25,000 bases of DNA from Owenia fusiformis (GCA_903813345.2 CAIIXF020000308.1:1-25000), one strand, 5' to 3'; numbered from the stretch's first letter, positions 8,198 to 16,980 are shown. A program made the numbers and translations. The notes: generated by a model from the letters alone, not told the origin.

Positions 8198-8600
8198 ATG
8201 TTAGAGGAAATGTCCGACAGGATAAGGAGGAACGAAAGGAGATCTCCACGAGACCTGTACAATGGCCGCGAGTACAGGTAGACCCTATTGCACAAATTGT
8301 CATCAGGTAGGTCATCTTAACGTAGAATGTCGAAGGCCAACATTTGATCCTAATCCCAATGGTCGAGGTCGACGATTTTCTCCTAAACCATTCAAAAGCA
8401 ATAACTCCTTCAGAGGTCGCCAAATGCAATCAGATCGCCCATGGTATCAAGATAATAGACGGGTCCACTTTCAAGGTCAAAATACCTCTCAAAATCAAAA
8501 TAATCTGAGATCCTTCCCACAAGATCGTCGAAATGATAGATACCCCGCTCCCCGATTTCCACCATCTTCAGGGCCTAGCAGACCGAATCATTTAAACTAA
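8198..8600 (+). pseudogene. gag: gag nucleocapsid remnant with CCHC knuckle, frameshifted
   Basis: The N-terminal frame starts at ATG 8198 and is lost near 8270 by a 2-bp deletion relative to copy 1. The nucleocapsid then continues in another frame, with an ATG at 8262, to TAA at 8598-8600. The knuckle is complete (CTNCHQVGHLNVEC) and is followed by an Arg/Gln/Asn/Pro-rich basic tail, as expected for RNA binding in a gypsy-group nucleocapsid. Matrix and capsid regions are absent: the knuckle lies only about 250 bp from the LTR end, so gag is internally deleted as well as frameshifted. The T TTA AAC slippery sequence overlaps its last codons. Confidence 0.75.
8591..8597 (+). promoter_or_regulatory. 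Candidate -1 ribosomal frameshift site TTTAAAC
   Basis: The heptamer T TTA AAC sits in the correct register of the gag frame (codons TTA, AAC) and the gag stop TAA follows at once. The -1 frame from here is open to 8845. Retroviruses and errantiviruses commonly use this arrangement to make Gag-Pol. A downstream structure was not evaluated. Confidence 0.6.
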
Positions 8601-8845
8601 TAACTCCTGCAGATACCGAGGTCCATGCAGGAGCTGATTTTCAAAACCCTCAACATATGTATGCTATTTCTGGGTTACACTCATATGATGATCTGGATGT
8701 ACAAGACTCAAACTCGTGTTCGAGCGAGACATTGTCTTTAGAGAATTTGAATGATGCTCAATCATTTGGGGATCAAAGTAGGTCTTGCCCCTGGGAGACC
8801 CCCCCCCGCAATTCAGATAATTCACACTCAACAGCGGCTTGTTAA
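8597..8845 (+). pseudogene. pol: Start of the pol frame, truncated
   Basis: The -1 frame after the slippery site is open for 82 codons and is acidic and Ser-rich (SETLSLENLND), ending in TAA/TTAAA-rich DNA after a run of nine C near 8801-8810. No protease DTG motif, RT, RNase H or integrase motif follows anywhere before env. This may be the gag-pol linker left after deletion of pol. Identification rests on position and frame, not on homology. Confidence 0.4.
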
Positions 8846-8981
8846 ATCCATATTTAATACCAAATTATTTAATCTATAGGAATACTTGAAGAGGGCAATC
8901 TATATTTCAAGTTTTATTATTAAACCTCTAGAATACAATTGATTAGCAAAAATAAATTCTTCATAATAAGCGATTTGTATC

Positions 8982-9401
8982 ATGCCTAGAATCACTCTCA
9001 TCTTTGGAAACCAGGGTTCTATACCTTTGACAGGTTTACAATATAATTTCATTAAAAGATCAAACCTTCTCGCTGATACCTATAAACATATATGCAAAGA
9101 GAAATTGGCGGAAGCTACCATCATAGTCCCAGATCACATAAGATTAAGCGAATTTCACCTTTTTCGGACCAGATACAAATCCTACACTGATAATGGGTTT
9201 GTCAGATATAATCTGGGCATGATTGAAAGGCTACAAAAAGAATGTAAAGATATAACAGATTTCTTTGAATTTAGAGAAGTACCTTCCACGCTTCAGTCAA
9301 AATGTCCCGTAACAATTCAAAACCAAGTGACATTCCCTGATTTCAGTAATTCACCCCTTCCAATACCCCTCCAACAACGATTGGAATTCGCGGATTTTTA
9401 G
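8982..9401 (+). CDS. Unrecognised 139-residue ORF inside the insertion
   Basis: From ATG 8982 the frame is open for 139 codons. The protein opens with MPRITLIFGNQGSI and ends in a Pro/Leu-rich stretch, with mixed composition and several Tyr, Phe and Lys residues. No signal peptide, membrane segment, zinc motif or polymerase motif is seen. It occupies the place where pol should be. The ORF is longer than expected by chance in such AT-rich DNA, so it may be a genuine accessory gene or a diverged piece of the element. I cannot name it. Confidence 0.4.
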   Translation: MPRITLIFGNQGSIPLTGLQYNFIKRSNLLADTYKHICKEKLAEATIIVPDHIRLSEFHLFRTRYKSYTDNGFVRYNLGMIERLQKECKDITDFFEFREVPSTLQSKCPVTIQNQVTFPDFSNSPLPIPLQQRLEFADF

Positions 9402-9582
9402 GTTATTTCTCATGTTCAACACTCAAAAATCCACATGCGACGATAAGTTTCTATTCCCTAGTTCAAACTATTTCTAGTCAAACGGCTGCTCAACTGTCCC
9501 TCAAAAATAATTCAATATTGGCATAAAGCAAAACAAAATGAAAACAAAAAGAAAAAAGAAAGAAAGGAAATAGAATGAGTAA

Positions 9583-9894
9583 ATGATAAGGAGAAGAACC
9601 TCTTTATATCCGGATATATTTAGAATTTTAATAAACGATATACCATTGACATATCCCTATTTGCGGGTCAAAAAAGTGAATAATGCGCATATAAAATGTA
9701 ATAGGTGGCCACCTTCATATCATATGGATGTTTCATATAATTATCTACTTTCCTTCAAAAGGACAGATTCACTCTCCGCGCGGAGAATTATAATAAACAA
9801 TTATTTAAACCCAAGCATCCTAAGAGAAACAGGGTTAAAACAAAACAGCAAACAAATGAGACCGGCCATTAGATATACAGGGCTCCATATTTAA
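9583..9894 (+). CDS. Unrecognised 103-residue ORF, low confidence
   Basis: The open frame of 103 codons is rich in Ile, Arg, Asn and Tyr, which is close to what AT-rich noncoding DNA gives. No motif is recognised. It follows a purine-rich tract (about 9535-9575). It is listed because it lies between the gag/pol remnant and env, where a coding region is expected. Confidence 0.2.
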   Translation: MIRRRTSLYPDIFRILINDIPLTYPYLRVKKVNNAHIKCNRWPPSYHMDVSYNYLLSFKRTDSLSARRIIINNYLNPSILRETGLKQNSKQMRPAIRYTGLHI

Positions 9895-9992
9895 AATCTA
9901 CTTTATTGCCCAAGCTAAAAACCTGCGCGAAAAATGCGTCCCTATCGAACCATTGTGTCAATTATTTAATGAATAAAATACAAACATTCATT

Positions 9993-10006
9993 ACACACAC
10001 ACACAC
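9993..10006. repeat. (AC)7 microsatellite
   Basis: A simple AC dinucleotide run in the noncoding stretch ahead of env. Confidence 0.8.
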
Positions 10007-10263
10007 AATTGAGCAGCCTACACGATATTGAAAACCCCAGGACCACAAAAGTCAAAAAGAAGAAATTCTATAATAAACGAAAAACCTAAAATCTAACCTC
10101 ATGACGCAACGCCAGCATCACGTGACCACAGTTCATGCAAGACTCATATATTTATTGCCCAACCCAAACCACTTCAACATTGCTTCTCAGGATCACCATC
10201 AAGACGCATCTAAGCCACTACCACATTACTTCTTTGAATCAACATCAAGACGCATCACTCACC

Positions 10264-11334
10264 ATGGACACAGCAATGGATAAATTGGTAAGTCTCTGTT
10301 TAATTTTACTTACTACTACAAGTACTCATTGCCTAGACCTACCCCCCTCTATGCAAATTAGCCAAGACACTTCTTTGCCTACCAGTCTTTTAAATAGATT
10401 GAATTTTGGAGTTATAATTAAGCGGCAAGGACTTATGACACCATCAAACGACGATTATTGGCAACATAGTTTCGGGCTCAAAAGATTTTCGCTTCCAAAT
10501 ATATTACAAAGAACTCCTAAAGTCAGATGCAATACTCTTTTTCACAAAGAATTCTATAATGACTGCGAACAAATAGCATCCCTTTTAACTGATTATGCAC
10601 CGCTCATCCAACATACGGCGGACAAAATTCATTCCTGTACTTTGGATATCGATAATCTACTCCCAAAAACTCACAAAGTCACTCTTAACACTAATCGACG
10701 ACATCGTCGAGGATTATTAAACTTTGGCAGTGAAATACTTTCAGCGCTAATTGGAACACCTTCACGCAAAGAAATATCAAATGTTTGGAGACATCTCCAA
10801 GAAATTGAAAAGGTCATTAACTCTACTTCTGAAAACACGGTACAATACAGACAACACCTCTCCTCATACATGATCACCAATAATAAGCGACTAGATAACT
10901 TGGACCATGCCACTGCCAATAACCACGCAGCATTTCAAAACATTTATAATACCATAGCAAATTTAACTTCGGTTCTAGCCTCGCAGGGCCGCTACTATGA
11001 TAAACTCTCATTGGCCTTACAAATAAACTCTGAATTACTAAAAATGATTCTTAGATTTTGTGTGCTTCAACTTTCAGCCCTCCAGCAACACGAAATTGAA
11101 TGTAATCAGCATCTAAGTGCAATATCCCAATTAGTGCAAGGTAATCTGCCACCCCATTTAATTTCTCCCTCAACACTGAAATTGGCCCTGTCAGATATCC
11201 AATCTACCCTTCGCTCCTCACATCCAAATTTTCGAATATCTTACTTGGATCCCCATTATTACTACAAAAATAGTAACCCCACCTTTCTGGTCACCGAGAA
11301 TACAATAACAATTTCAATTAGAGTCGCCATTTGA
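10264..11334 (+). pseudogene. env: Errantivirus envelope (baculovirus F-like), 5' part to in-frame TGA
   Basis: The frame is open from 10135. ATG 10264 is preferred because it gives a signal peptide (MDTAMDKLVSLCLILLTTT, cleavage near THC). A furin-type site RRHRR (10696-10710, residues 145-149) precedes a hydrophobic GLLNFGSEILSALIG stretch, the fusion-peptide arrangement of the F-type fusion proteins shared by baculoviruses and insect errantiviruses. A helical, heptad-like region follows with several N-glycosylation sequons. The frame stops at TGA 11332-11334 and continues in the same frame at once, so a single nonsense change breaks the gene. In active errantiviruses this membrane protein mediates cell entry; this copy cannot make a full-length product without readthrough. 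A donor-like GTAAGT at 10290 lies inside the signal peptide codons. Confidence 0.85.
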
Positions 11335-12840
11335 AGCTCCGATTATCTCTTCAATCTATATCAGATGCACCACATACATATGCCAATTCCGCTCAATTTA
11401 AGTAATAAACGGACCCCAAACCACTCTACGTCAATTTCAGACCTTTCCCCTTATTTCGCCATATCTCATGATTTAGATTTCTACATAGAACTAAATTTGC
11501 AACAATTTTCTGACTGCACCGGATCTCACCTACTACATTGTACAACTGTCTTCAATCTAAAACAAATTTCTACCCAGCCCTCGTGTAACTCAGCACTATT
11601 CTTTAATGATCCCATTCAAATAAATAAACTATGCTCGTTTATGTACCATGTTAACGCCCCACAATCAGATCAAATAATCACGCTAACGCCAACTAAATCG
11701 CTTATACATTCTAATGATAAATTCTGGACCATTAGATGTGATGATTCAATGCCAAAAAGGGTTCCAGCGTGCAGGGGGGTCTGTATTATAACCAGGAAAT
11801 GCCAATGCTCCTTGGAAGGTCAAAATTTCATCTTACCCAAAACCCTCTCAAGCTGCAATCACACCTCGAAGTCATTCGTTTCAAGGGCACACCACTTCAA
11901 TTTAGCTTTTCTACAAACTTTCGACTACAATTTAACTTCTTTAAAGAAACTGTCAGCATCATCCCACTTGACTTCAGATCTATCAGTACAACTACCCAAT
12001 CTTACTTTCTACACTGCGGACTGGAATAAGGTCTTAATGACTTCCAAAACAACTTCATTTAAAATGTCACGACTAACCGAAGCCCTTAAAAATACGGATG
12101 TACCATTTTTGTCACCTATCGATCAAATACAACATGTACAAACGGACTTATCAGAATTAAGGGAACCACTAAGTTGGCTATCAGACAAATCACTATCATC
12201 CATTACCCTGATCTCGGCCATCTTGGCTCTAGTATCGTTTGTAATGTCGTCTTATCTATTCTGTTGGATAGTATGTTGTGTCGCACTCATACCGCAACCA
12301 GCCAAGTCGGCCACATTGTTCCTACCCACGGATCACCCGGTATTCGCACCAACAGTTCCCCTCCCACAGCAAGCGGCCTTCCCTTCTAATATTCTGTCTA
12401 TTTTAAGCTTTATACTATCCTTGTATATAACATACAAACTCTTCAAAAAGCTGACTGGTATCATAAGGGCCTTCCGTAGATACTTCTGCCTCAGGAATAT
12501 CGCCTCATGTGAGCTGAAATTATTGATGATGTGCCCCACCAACTATTGTATCGTATCAGTGACCAACATTCCACTGGATTACGTAAGTAACATCAAAAGC
12601 TCTACTGGAGGACCCGTAGATTGTAGTGTAAGTACACATGTACTCTGGCCCCACCTTGATATAGATTGGGCGGACATGACTATTCAAACTCTTGATCCAA
12701 ATCTTGCAATCCAACTTCCTACTTCAATTCGAGTCCAACTCACTACGATATCCAGTCTCAACCAGGTCCTGAAACAAAAACCAATATTCAGAATTATTAT
12801 CAAGATTGATGGACACCACTTATACGTACCTCACTTATAA
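11335..12840 (+). pseudogene. env: Errantivirus envelope, 3' part: ectodomain end, membrane segments, tail
   Basis: The frame is the same as upstream of the TGA and is open for about 500 codons; the first ATG is at 11365. It holds a Cys-rich ectodomain section (about 11735-11865), a long hydrophobic segment (about 12199-12295), a second one (about 12385-12440), then a tail of about 130 residues. The tail matches the env fragment at 3-725 in order and motif (HLDIDW, MTIQ). Two membrane segments and a long tail are more than a simple type I fusion protein needs. There are no other stops or frameshifts, so decay is slight compared with gag/pol. No polypurine tract plus LTR follows. Confidence 0.8.
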
Positions 12841-12879
12841 TTGTAAAGTAGACATTTACATATATTTAGGGGACAAACA

Positions 12880-13865
12880 CCACAATATAAGCAAATAGAA
12901 AAGACCTGCGTTCTGACAAATTCTGATCCGCAACATAATGCCGAAAGAACACATTTTATGCCCGTTTCAAGTGAACATATATATATATCAAACTAAAACA
13001 AGGTCGTTCACATGGTTTATTCTCTTTACAGTGCACAATTCTCAATGCAGCTTTGCCTGAGGAGGTCTGGGACGAGCTCGCCCAGCTACAGTCCCAAGAT
13101 AGAAGTCAAACATCACAAGCTGAGTTGCCCCAGCTGTGGCCAGCACCGTCAGCATCAGATGACCCTCCCATACTGGAGGCCTTCACGACAATTCACCAGA
13201 GGGCAGCTCAGTCGGCCACAACCTCAGCTGACCCTCCTATCCTTCACCAAGAGGCGATAGGGGATAATCTAACCCAGCTATCCCAGCAGAACGACCAAGA
13301 AGCGGCGATGCAACTACTTGAGCTGGGGTCAGTTCAGTCCTCACTCGACCCATTGGACGAACTGATGAAAGATCTGGACTCGTCCCTGGAGGCCACAAAC
13401 CCCATACCCATCGATGGGGCGTGGGATAGCACCCCCACCATCTCCATCCCCTTCGGGACCCCAGGGACAAGAGTGAATGCAATGTGCACTCTGTGCACAA
13501 ACCCCACCATTCGTGAACGGGTTATAACCAACACGGCCCCAACCCCTGGACAAACACAGACGGCGGTACTCTTAGCAGTACACCCTGGTACCAATTACCA
13601 GGCACTGTACTGTGAAGACTGCCGGTACGTCACCATTTTTTCCATTTTCCCGTCTGCATAAAACTTCAATTAACTTCACAAACCCTACAGTCATCTGACC
13701 CAATCTCCCAAAAAGTAATCAGTTTAACATCATCATAGAAATCATAGAAATTAGACACGTCAGTGAATCTTTAAGCCACCCTTCAAAATTAAAATTGATC
13801 ACCCCAATTTGCATTGCATTACACAGCCTATACCATTCTAGTTTTTCCTTAAGGCTACACATAAA
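12880..13865. repeat. CxxC-block repeat, copy 1
   Basis: This segment, starting CACAATATAAGC and ending near CCATTCTAGTTT, is closely similar in order and sequence to 20212-21250, including the region upstream of the splice acceptor, the coding exon and about 200 bp downstream. In both places it lies upstream of the host family's 3' exons, so it was either part of an element present in both or was duplicated together with the host region. Confidence 0.75.
13032..13661 (+). CDS. Acidic Gln/Pro-rich protein exon with two CxxC motifs
   Basis: The acceptor TTCTCTTTACAG is followed by a 209-codon frame from TGC to TAA. The first two thirds are low complexity (Gln, Ala, Pro, Asp, Glu) with repeated ELPQLWPAPSAS/ADPPIL-like units. 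The end is compact, with CTLC about 50 residues before YCEDC, a possible zinc-binding pair, and a hydrophobic IFSIFPSA finish. The frame has no ATG near the start except an unrelated-frame one at 13012, so it should be a downstream exon. GC content and codon use differ from the AT-rich surroundings. It starts 191 bp after env stops and could be an accessory 3' ORF of the element or a captured exon. I do not recognise it. The second copy (20360-21038) is broken. Confidence 0.6.
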   Translation, partial: CTILNAALPEEVWDELAQLQSQDRSQTSQAELPQLWPAPSASDDPPILEAFTTIHQRAAQSATTSADPPILHQEAIGDNLTQLSQQNDQEAAMQLLELGSVQSSLDPLDELMKDLDSSLEATNPIPIDGAWDSTPTISIPFGTPGTRVNAMCTLCTNPTIRERVITNTAPTPGQTQTAVLLAVHPGTNYQALYCEDCRYVTIFSIFPSA

Positions 13866-13983
13866 ACCTATCACATCCAGTTAGTTGATACCCCTTATTT
13901 CATGAGATAAGTACGTTCTACTTACAACTCCCTTTCTTTTTTAGCATTGACAGTAGAGCCTTTCTCTGGAACTTGTTCGCCGC

Positions 13984-14063
13984 TACTTATCAACCAACTC
14001 AGGATTTAAATCAATAAATAATTTCTATCTCTTTATTTCGTTGTAAAATTAATGTAATATCAA
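13984..14063 (-). mobile_element. Inverted 80-bp fragment of the same LTR
   Basis: The sequence TACTTATCAACCAACTCAGG to GTAATATCAA is the reverse complement of LTR positions 7908-7987 with no difference that I can see; it carries TACAACG like LTR copy 2, not TAGAACG like copy 1. Host intron resumes right after it (CTTGTGATAACTATG, compare CAACTTGCTAT at the window end). It therefore marks the right edge of the insertion, in the wrong orientation for a 3' LTR. Confidence 0.85.
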
Positions 14064-14113
14064 CTTGTGATAACTATGTTAATCGACAGTTAAAAATTGC
14101 TCGTTTATTTTAG

Positions 14114-14211
14114 AATCCAAAGTCAGACACCAAAGCGCCAGACATCAAACACATTGGAAAAAAGACAGCGCCAAAGAGAACCTTCAAAAATGCTATCAAA
14201 AAACAAGTAAT
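14114..14211 (+). CDS. Variable Lys-rich exon of the family (3' set 1)
   Basis: The exon is bounded by TTATTTTAG and GTAATGTAAGTG. It begins AATCCAAAGTCAGAC, parallel to CATCCAAAGTCAATC at 21691, and in phase 0 codes NPKSDTKAPDIKHIGKK..., a basic peptide. Length 98 bp is not a multiple of three (the 21691 relative is 135 bp), so an indel has shifted it or a different donor is used. It is the first host exon downstream of the large insertion. Confidence 0.5.
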
Positions 14212-14510
14212 GTAAGTGTAGATAAATAAATTGTTTAATTAATGATTGCGTTTTATCTTATTTCTATTTAGTTCTTTTGCATAAGATTACCTGTTATCAA
14301 TCGATCAATCATCAATTAATATAAATCAATAGTTGTATTTCAATTTATCTTCAAGCTAATTTTATGCATCTTTATCAGACGTAAATACCATGCTATATTT
14401 AACCCGTATATGAAAGGATAAATTTAATAGGATTCGACAAATAAAAATGGTTAATGTTTTAAAAATGTATGTCAATAGACAGAAGTTTTAATTCCCACGT
14501 ATTATTTCAG

Positions 14511-14573
14511 GAATCAGGGATACAGTGTAACATTATAAATGCAGCAGAAGCAAGCACGCTTGGGGCATTAAAT
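14511..14573 (+). CDS. 21-residue cassette exon (IQCxIIN type), copy 1
   Basis: The exon follows ATTATTTCAG and codes ESGIQCNIINAAEASTLGAL plus Asn, matching 22388-22450 in length (63 bp) and motif. Here the donor reads GTAACC in place of GTAAGT, a weakened site. No domain is recognised. Confidence 0.55.
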
Positions 14574-14859
14574 GTAACCTGATTGATTCTTATAAATCGC
14601 CGTGTGATATATAATTCATATATCTAAGGTTACATTTAACAGAAATGGCAAATAAGAAACTGCTAATGTTTTTCTTACAGTTCATAATTTTATAACTGTA
14701 ATCTTCACCGTGAATGTATGACAATGGTGACAGACATGTAATAGTCTCACAATTATTACTCTTTTGAAATGCACTAAAATGAAAGCTATTTAAACAAAAG
14801 TGTTGCGTTAACATCATCAAATGACTTAAACGAATTTGTTTTTGTTTATATATTTACAG

Positions 14860-14955
14860 GGTGAGAAAAGAAAAACACACGTAGAACAGGACAAGGTGAA
14901 AATGAGGAAACTGGATATATTGGACAATGTCGTAAATACCTTAAAGGACATTTAA
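14860..14955 (+). CDS. Terminal exon of the family, copy 1 (31 residues, basic)
   Basis: After TATTTACAG the exon codes GEKRKTHVEQDKVK...LKDI and stops at TAA 14953-14955. It is phase 0 and 96 bp, as is the copy at 17241-17336. The Lys/Arg-rich start could act as a nuclear localisation signal and the rest has a heptad-like Leu/Ile/Val pattern. A third, decayed relative is at 22801-22860. Confidence 0.6.
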   Translation, partial: GEKRKTHVEQDKVKMRKLDILDNVVNTLKDI

Positions 14956-15123
14956 TATTTCATATATTACAGAACTCATGGTCGTCATCTTCAGATATTC
15001 CAATATTTTTCTTTCCAATTATTTTCTATTATTTTTATTAATTGTTCAATTAATTATTCAATTGTTGCATTATTCAGTGATAAATTGTATAACAGTTGAT
15101 CATTTTCAAAATATATATGTTTA

Positions 15124-15268
15124 GGGGGGTTAGGTTAGGTTAGGAGGACTTAACCCCTAACCATACCCTGGGTAGGGGCGTGGTGGGGGAGAGAAATCAG
15201 GTCGATCTTTGGAGGCTAAGAAGCCTCTTATCGGGGGGGGGGGGGTCGGTTTGTTGACTTAAAGGCTT
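15124..15268. repeat. GGTTAGG-rich dispersed repeat, copy 1
   Basis: GGGGGGTTAGGTTAGGTTAGG is followed by CTTAACCCCTAACC, CCCTGGGTAGGGGCG, the palindromic GAGGCTAAGAAGCCTC and a 13-G run (15233-15245). It recurs at 17654-17795 with 5 G in place of 13. The GC-rich block stands out from its surroundings. The pentamer resembles the insect telomere unit, but only about three units are present, so it is a dispersed repeat and not a telomere. Confidence 0.65.
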
Positions 15269-15431
15269 TCATTCATTGCAGAAACAAAACAAAATATTTA
15301 AACTGAACAGTTAAACTTTGCTTTGTCGCTTTATGAATAAAACAATGTCATTATTAAAAATGATCTAATTTTGCATCAGGTAAATGTTGTATTGAGAAAT
15401 AAAGTGTAAAACGTTTTCACTTTAATGACAG

Positions 15432-15629
15432 ACAATGCATCCAGTGCAACGTTCTGCGAACAACAACATTGTAGAACTTGCACATGCCGATATGGAGATT
15501 GAGCGCCAGCTGAACTTGAAATTAAGGGATGAAATGAACAAAATTAAAAGGGATTTGGAATTTGAACGAGAGAGAAACGAAAGATTGCAAGAACAGATAA
15601 CCACAGCAAAAACTGAATATGAGAAAGTG
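15432..15629 (+). CDS. Coiled-coil exon (66 residues), possible start of second gene module
   Basis: The exon runs from after AATGACAG to GTATGT, phase 0, 198 bp. From Met at 15435 it codes a short variable start, then a strongly charged heptad-rich helix (MEIERQLNLKLRDEMNK...FERERNERLQEQI). It is either the 5' exon of a separate gene, with ATG 15435 as start, or an internal exon joined to family exons upstream. The acceptor has a moderate pyrimidine tract only. Confidence 0.6.
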
Positions 15630-15888
15630 GTATGTATATGTTTTATTATACAGAGTTGAAATATTGCAAACGATATTAAGCAAACTTTACGGACGAACGG
15701 TTTGAGATTTAAGCAGATATCAAATTGTTTTAGAAAAATATTACAAAATATATTTGATATTTTATTACATCATCAGTGTTACAATTCCATATTTATGCTT
15801 TATTTTAAAATCGATTATCAAACAGTACAATGCATTTTCTAGGTTAATGAAATATTAAATATTCATTTTTTTTCGTTCAAACCACTAG

Positions 15889-15954
15889 AATAAGAAGAAT
15901 AAGAGAATTGTGAAGACAAACACAAGCCTCACGGATGACCTAACCCAATGTATG
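15889..15954 (+). CDS. Coiled-coil module exon 2 (22 residues)
   Basis: A phase-0, 66-bp exon between ACCACTAG and GTGAGT, coding NKKNKRIVKTNTSLTDDLTQ plus Cys-Met. The start is basic and the end polar. It continues the open frame of the preceding exon. Confidence 0.55.
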
Positions 15955-16113
15955 GTGAGTTTTAATCACCTTACATATAATACGCGCAAAATGTTAAGTG
16001 TTAAAGTTGTCATAAAATTTCAGTGAATCATCTTTAGAAATAATCTAAAATATATTTTTGATATGTTACACCACGTTACACATTTTATAACAATGCGATT
16101 TCGATTTTATTAG

Positions 16114-16209
16114 GCTGAACATGATAAATTGTTGGTAGCGCAAATAGGATGGGAAACGAATGCTCAAGAAACAGCAAAGAATATGAAATTATTGGAAGCT
16201 AGGATTCAG
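16114..16209 (+). CDS. Coiled-coil module exon 3 (32 residues)
   Basis: A phase-0, 96-bp exon between TTTTATTAG and GTATTA. It codes a helical Ala/Glu/Lys/Leu-rich peptide (AEHDKLLVAQIGWE...KLLEARIQ), continuing the coiled-coil pattern. Confidence 0.55.
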
Positions 16210-16415
16210 GTATTATGAAGTGATAATATTTATAAATGCAACTCTTATTTTTGGAAAATATGACAAATCATTCAATAAAATAAGATATTAGCGCCTCTTG
16301 AAAAGTTAATGCATTATTGTCCTGGTACAAACTGACAAAGTCGAGATTACTTAATAGAATATCCATGGAATATCAGAAATGATTTTTCAGTAAACATTAA
16401 TTTTTATATATTCAG

Positions 16416-16478
16416 AAAGAGATAAACGAGAAAGAATCAGCAATGCGTGAAGTGAAACAGCGTACAGAGGAACTGAAG
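16416..16478 (+). CDS. Coiled-coil module exon 4 (21 residues)
   Basis: A phase-0, 63-bp exon between TATATTCAG and GTAAAA, coding KEINEKESAMREVKQRTEEL plus Lys, a highly charged helix. Confidence 0.55.
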
Positions 16479-16709
16479 GTAAAATATTTTGAATTTTTAT
16501 TTCTGCTCGCATTTATTTTACCTGGAGCGGGACATATACAATATATCCTGCCCGCTCCTCGGATATGATATATATACATTCCCGGGTGATATCTACGCCA
16601 AACTCACTCAAGTATGATATACTTATTTGTACTTTAACAGGTGTATCAACTTATTGAGGAAATAACATTGGTGAAATAACGTTTCTAAAACATTGTTTAT
16701 ATTTTCCAG

Positions 16710-16769
16710 GAAGTTAAGCAAAAGTTGTGTGTTTTGGAAACACGAGAGCTGACAAACATCAACAGACTA
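16710..16769 (+). CDS. Coiled-coil module exon 5 (20 residues)
   Basis: A phase-0, 60-bp exon between ATTTTCCAG and GTAAGT, coding EVKQKLCVLETRELTNINRL. It continues the helix and ends in Leu. Confidence 0.55.
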
Positions 16770-16980
16770 GTAAGTTAGGACACTAACCGATATTCTTTAG
16801 GACACTTTTCAATTAAAACAGAGAAACAGAACTTAATGATTTGATTATTATCCATGGCATAACTTCTTAATTGGTTTATTCGACTAAGTCACTGGTAACA
16901 AATTTTAATCATAATTCCAGGTGGTATACTAAGTCCATTGTAATGTATTCATACATACGTGTACTACTGTATTGTTTCAG

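Larger units (their letters stand above)
6647..8368 (+). repeat. Tandem duplication unit of 1,722 bp (host exons + LTR + gag)
   Basis: The unit runs from within host exon 1, through exons 2, 3 and the next exon, the intron flank and LTR, to gag. The preceding block ends in the same flank, LTR and gag (5836-6646) at a fixed offset of 1,722 bp. Differences are few: two in the LTR, one in the flank, and three small changes in gag including a 2-bp indel. The duplication is recent, and the older upstream block has since lost or rearranged its 5' exons. Confidence 0.8.
14801..15268. repeat. Direct repeat carrying terminal exon and GGTTAGG block, copy 1
   Basis: The segment from TGTTGCGTTAACATCATC to TTGACTTAAAGGCTT is closely similar to 17178-17795. 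It includes the end of an intron, the terminal coding exon, the 3' untranslated region and the GGTTAGG-rich block. The other copy is longer by about 120 bp, owing to a local tandem repeat of the GATCATTTTCAAAAT unit. Confidence 0.8.

Noticed and set aside
12865-12885. Polypurine tract and 3' LTR after env
   Set aside because: AGGGGA is present but no TGTTATGACTC follows. The sequence continues as the CxxC block seen also at 20212.
13237-13594. Minus-strand ORFs of 70-87 codons opposite the CxxC exon (also 20599-20971)
   Set aside because: Shadows of the GC-rich plus-strand coding sequence; no independent support.
15120-15150. Interstitial telomere (TTAGG array)
   Set aside because: Only about three units, inside a longer ordered repeat that occurs twice in the same context. 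It is a dispersed repeat.
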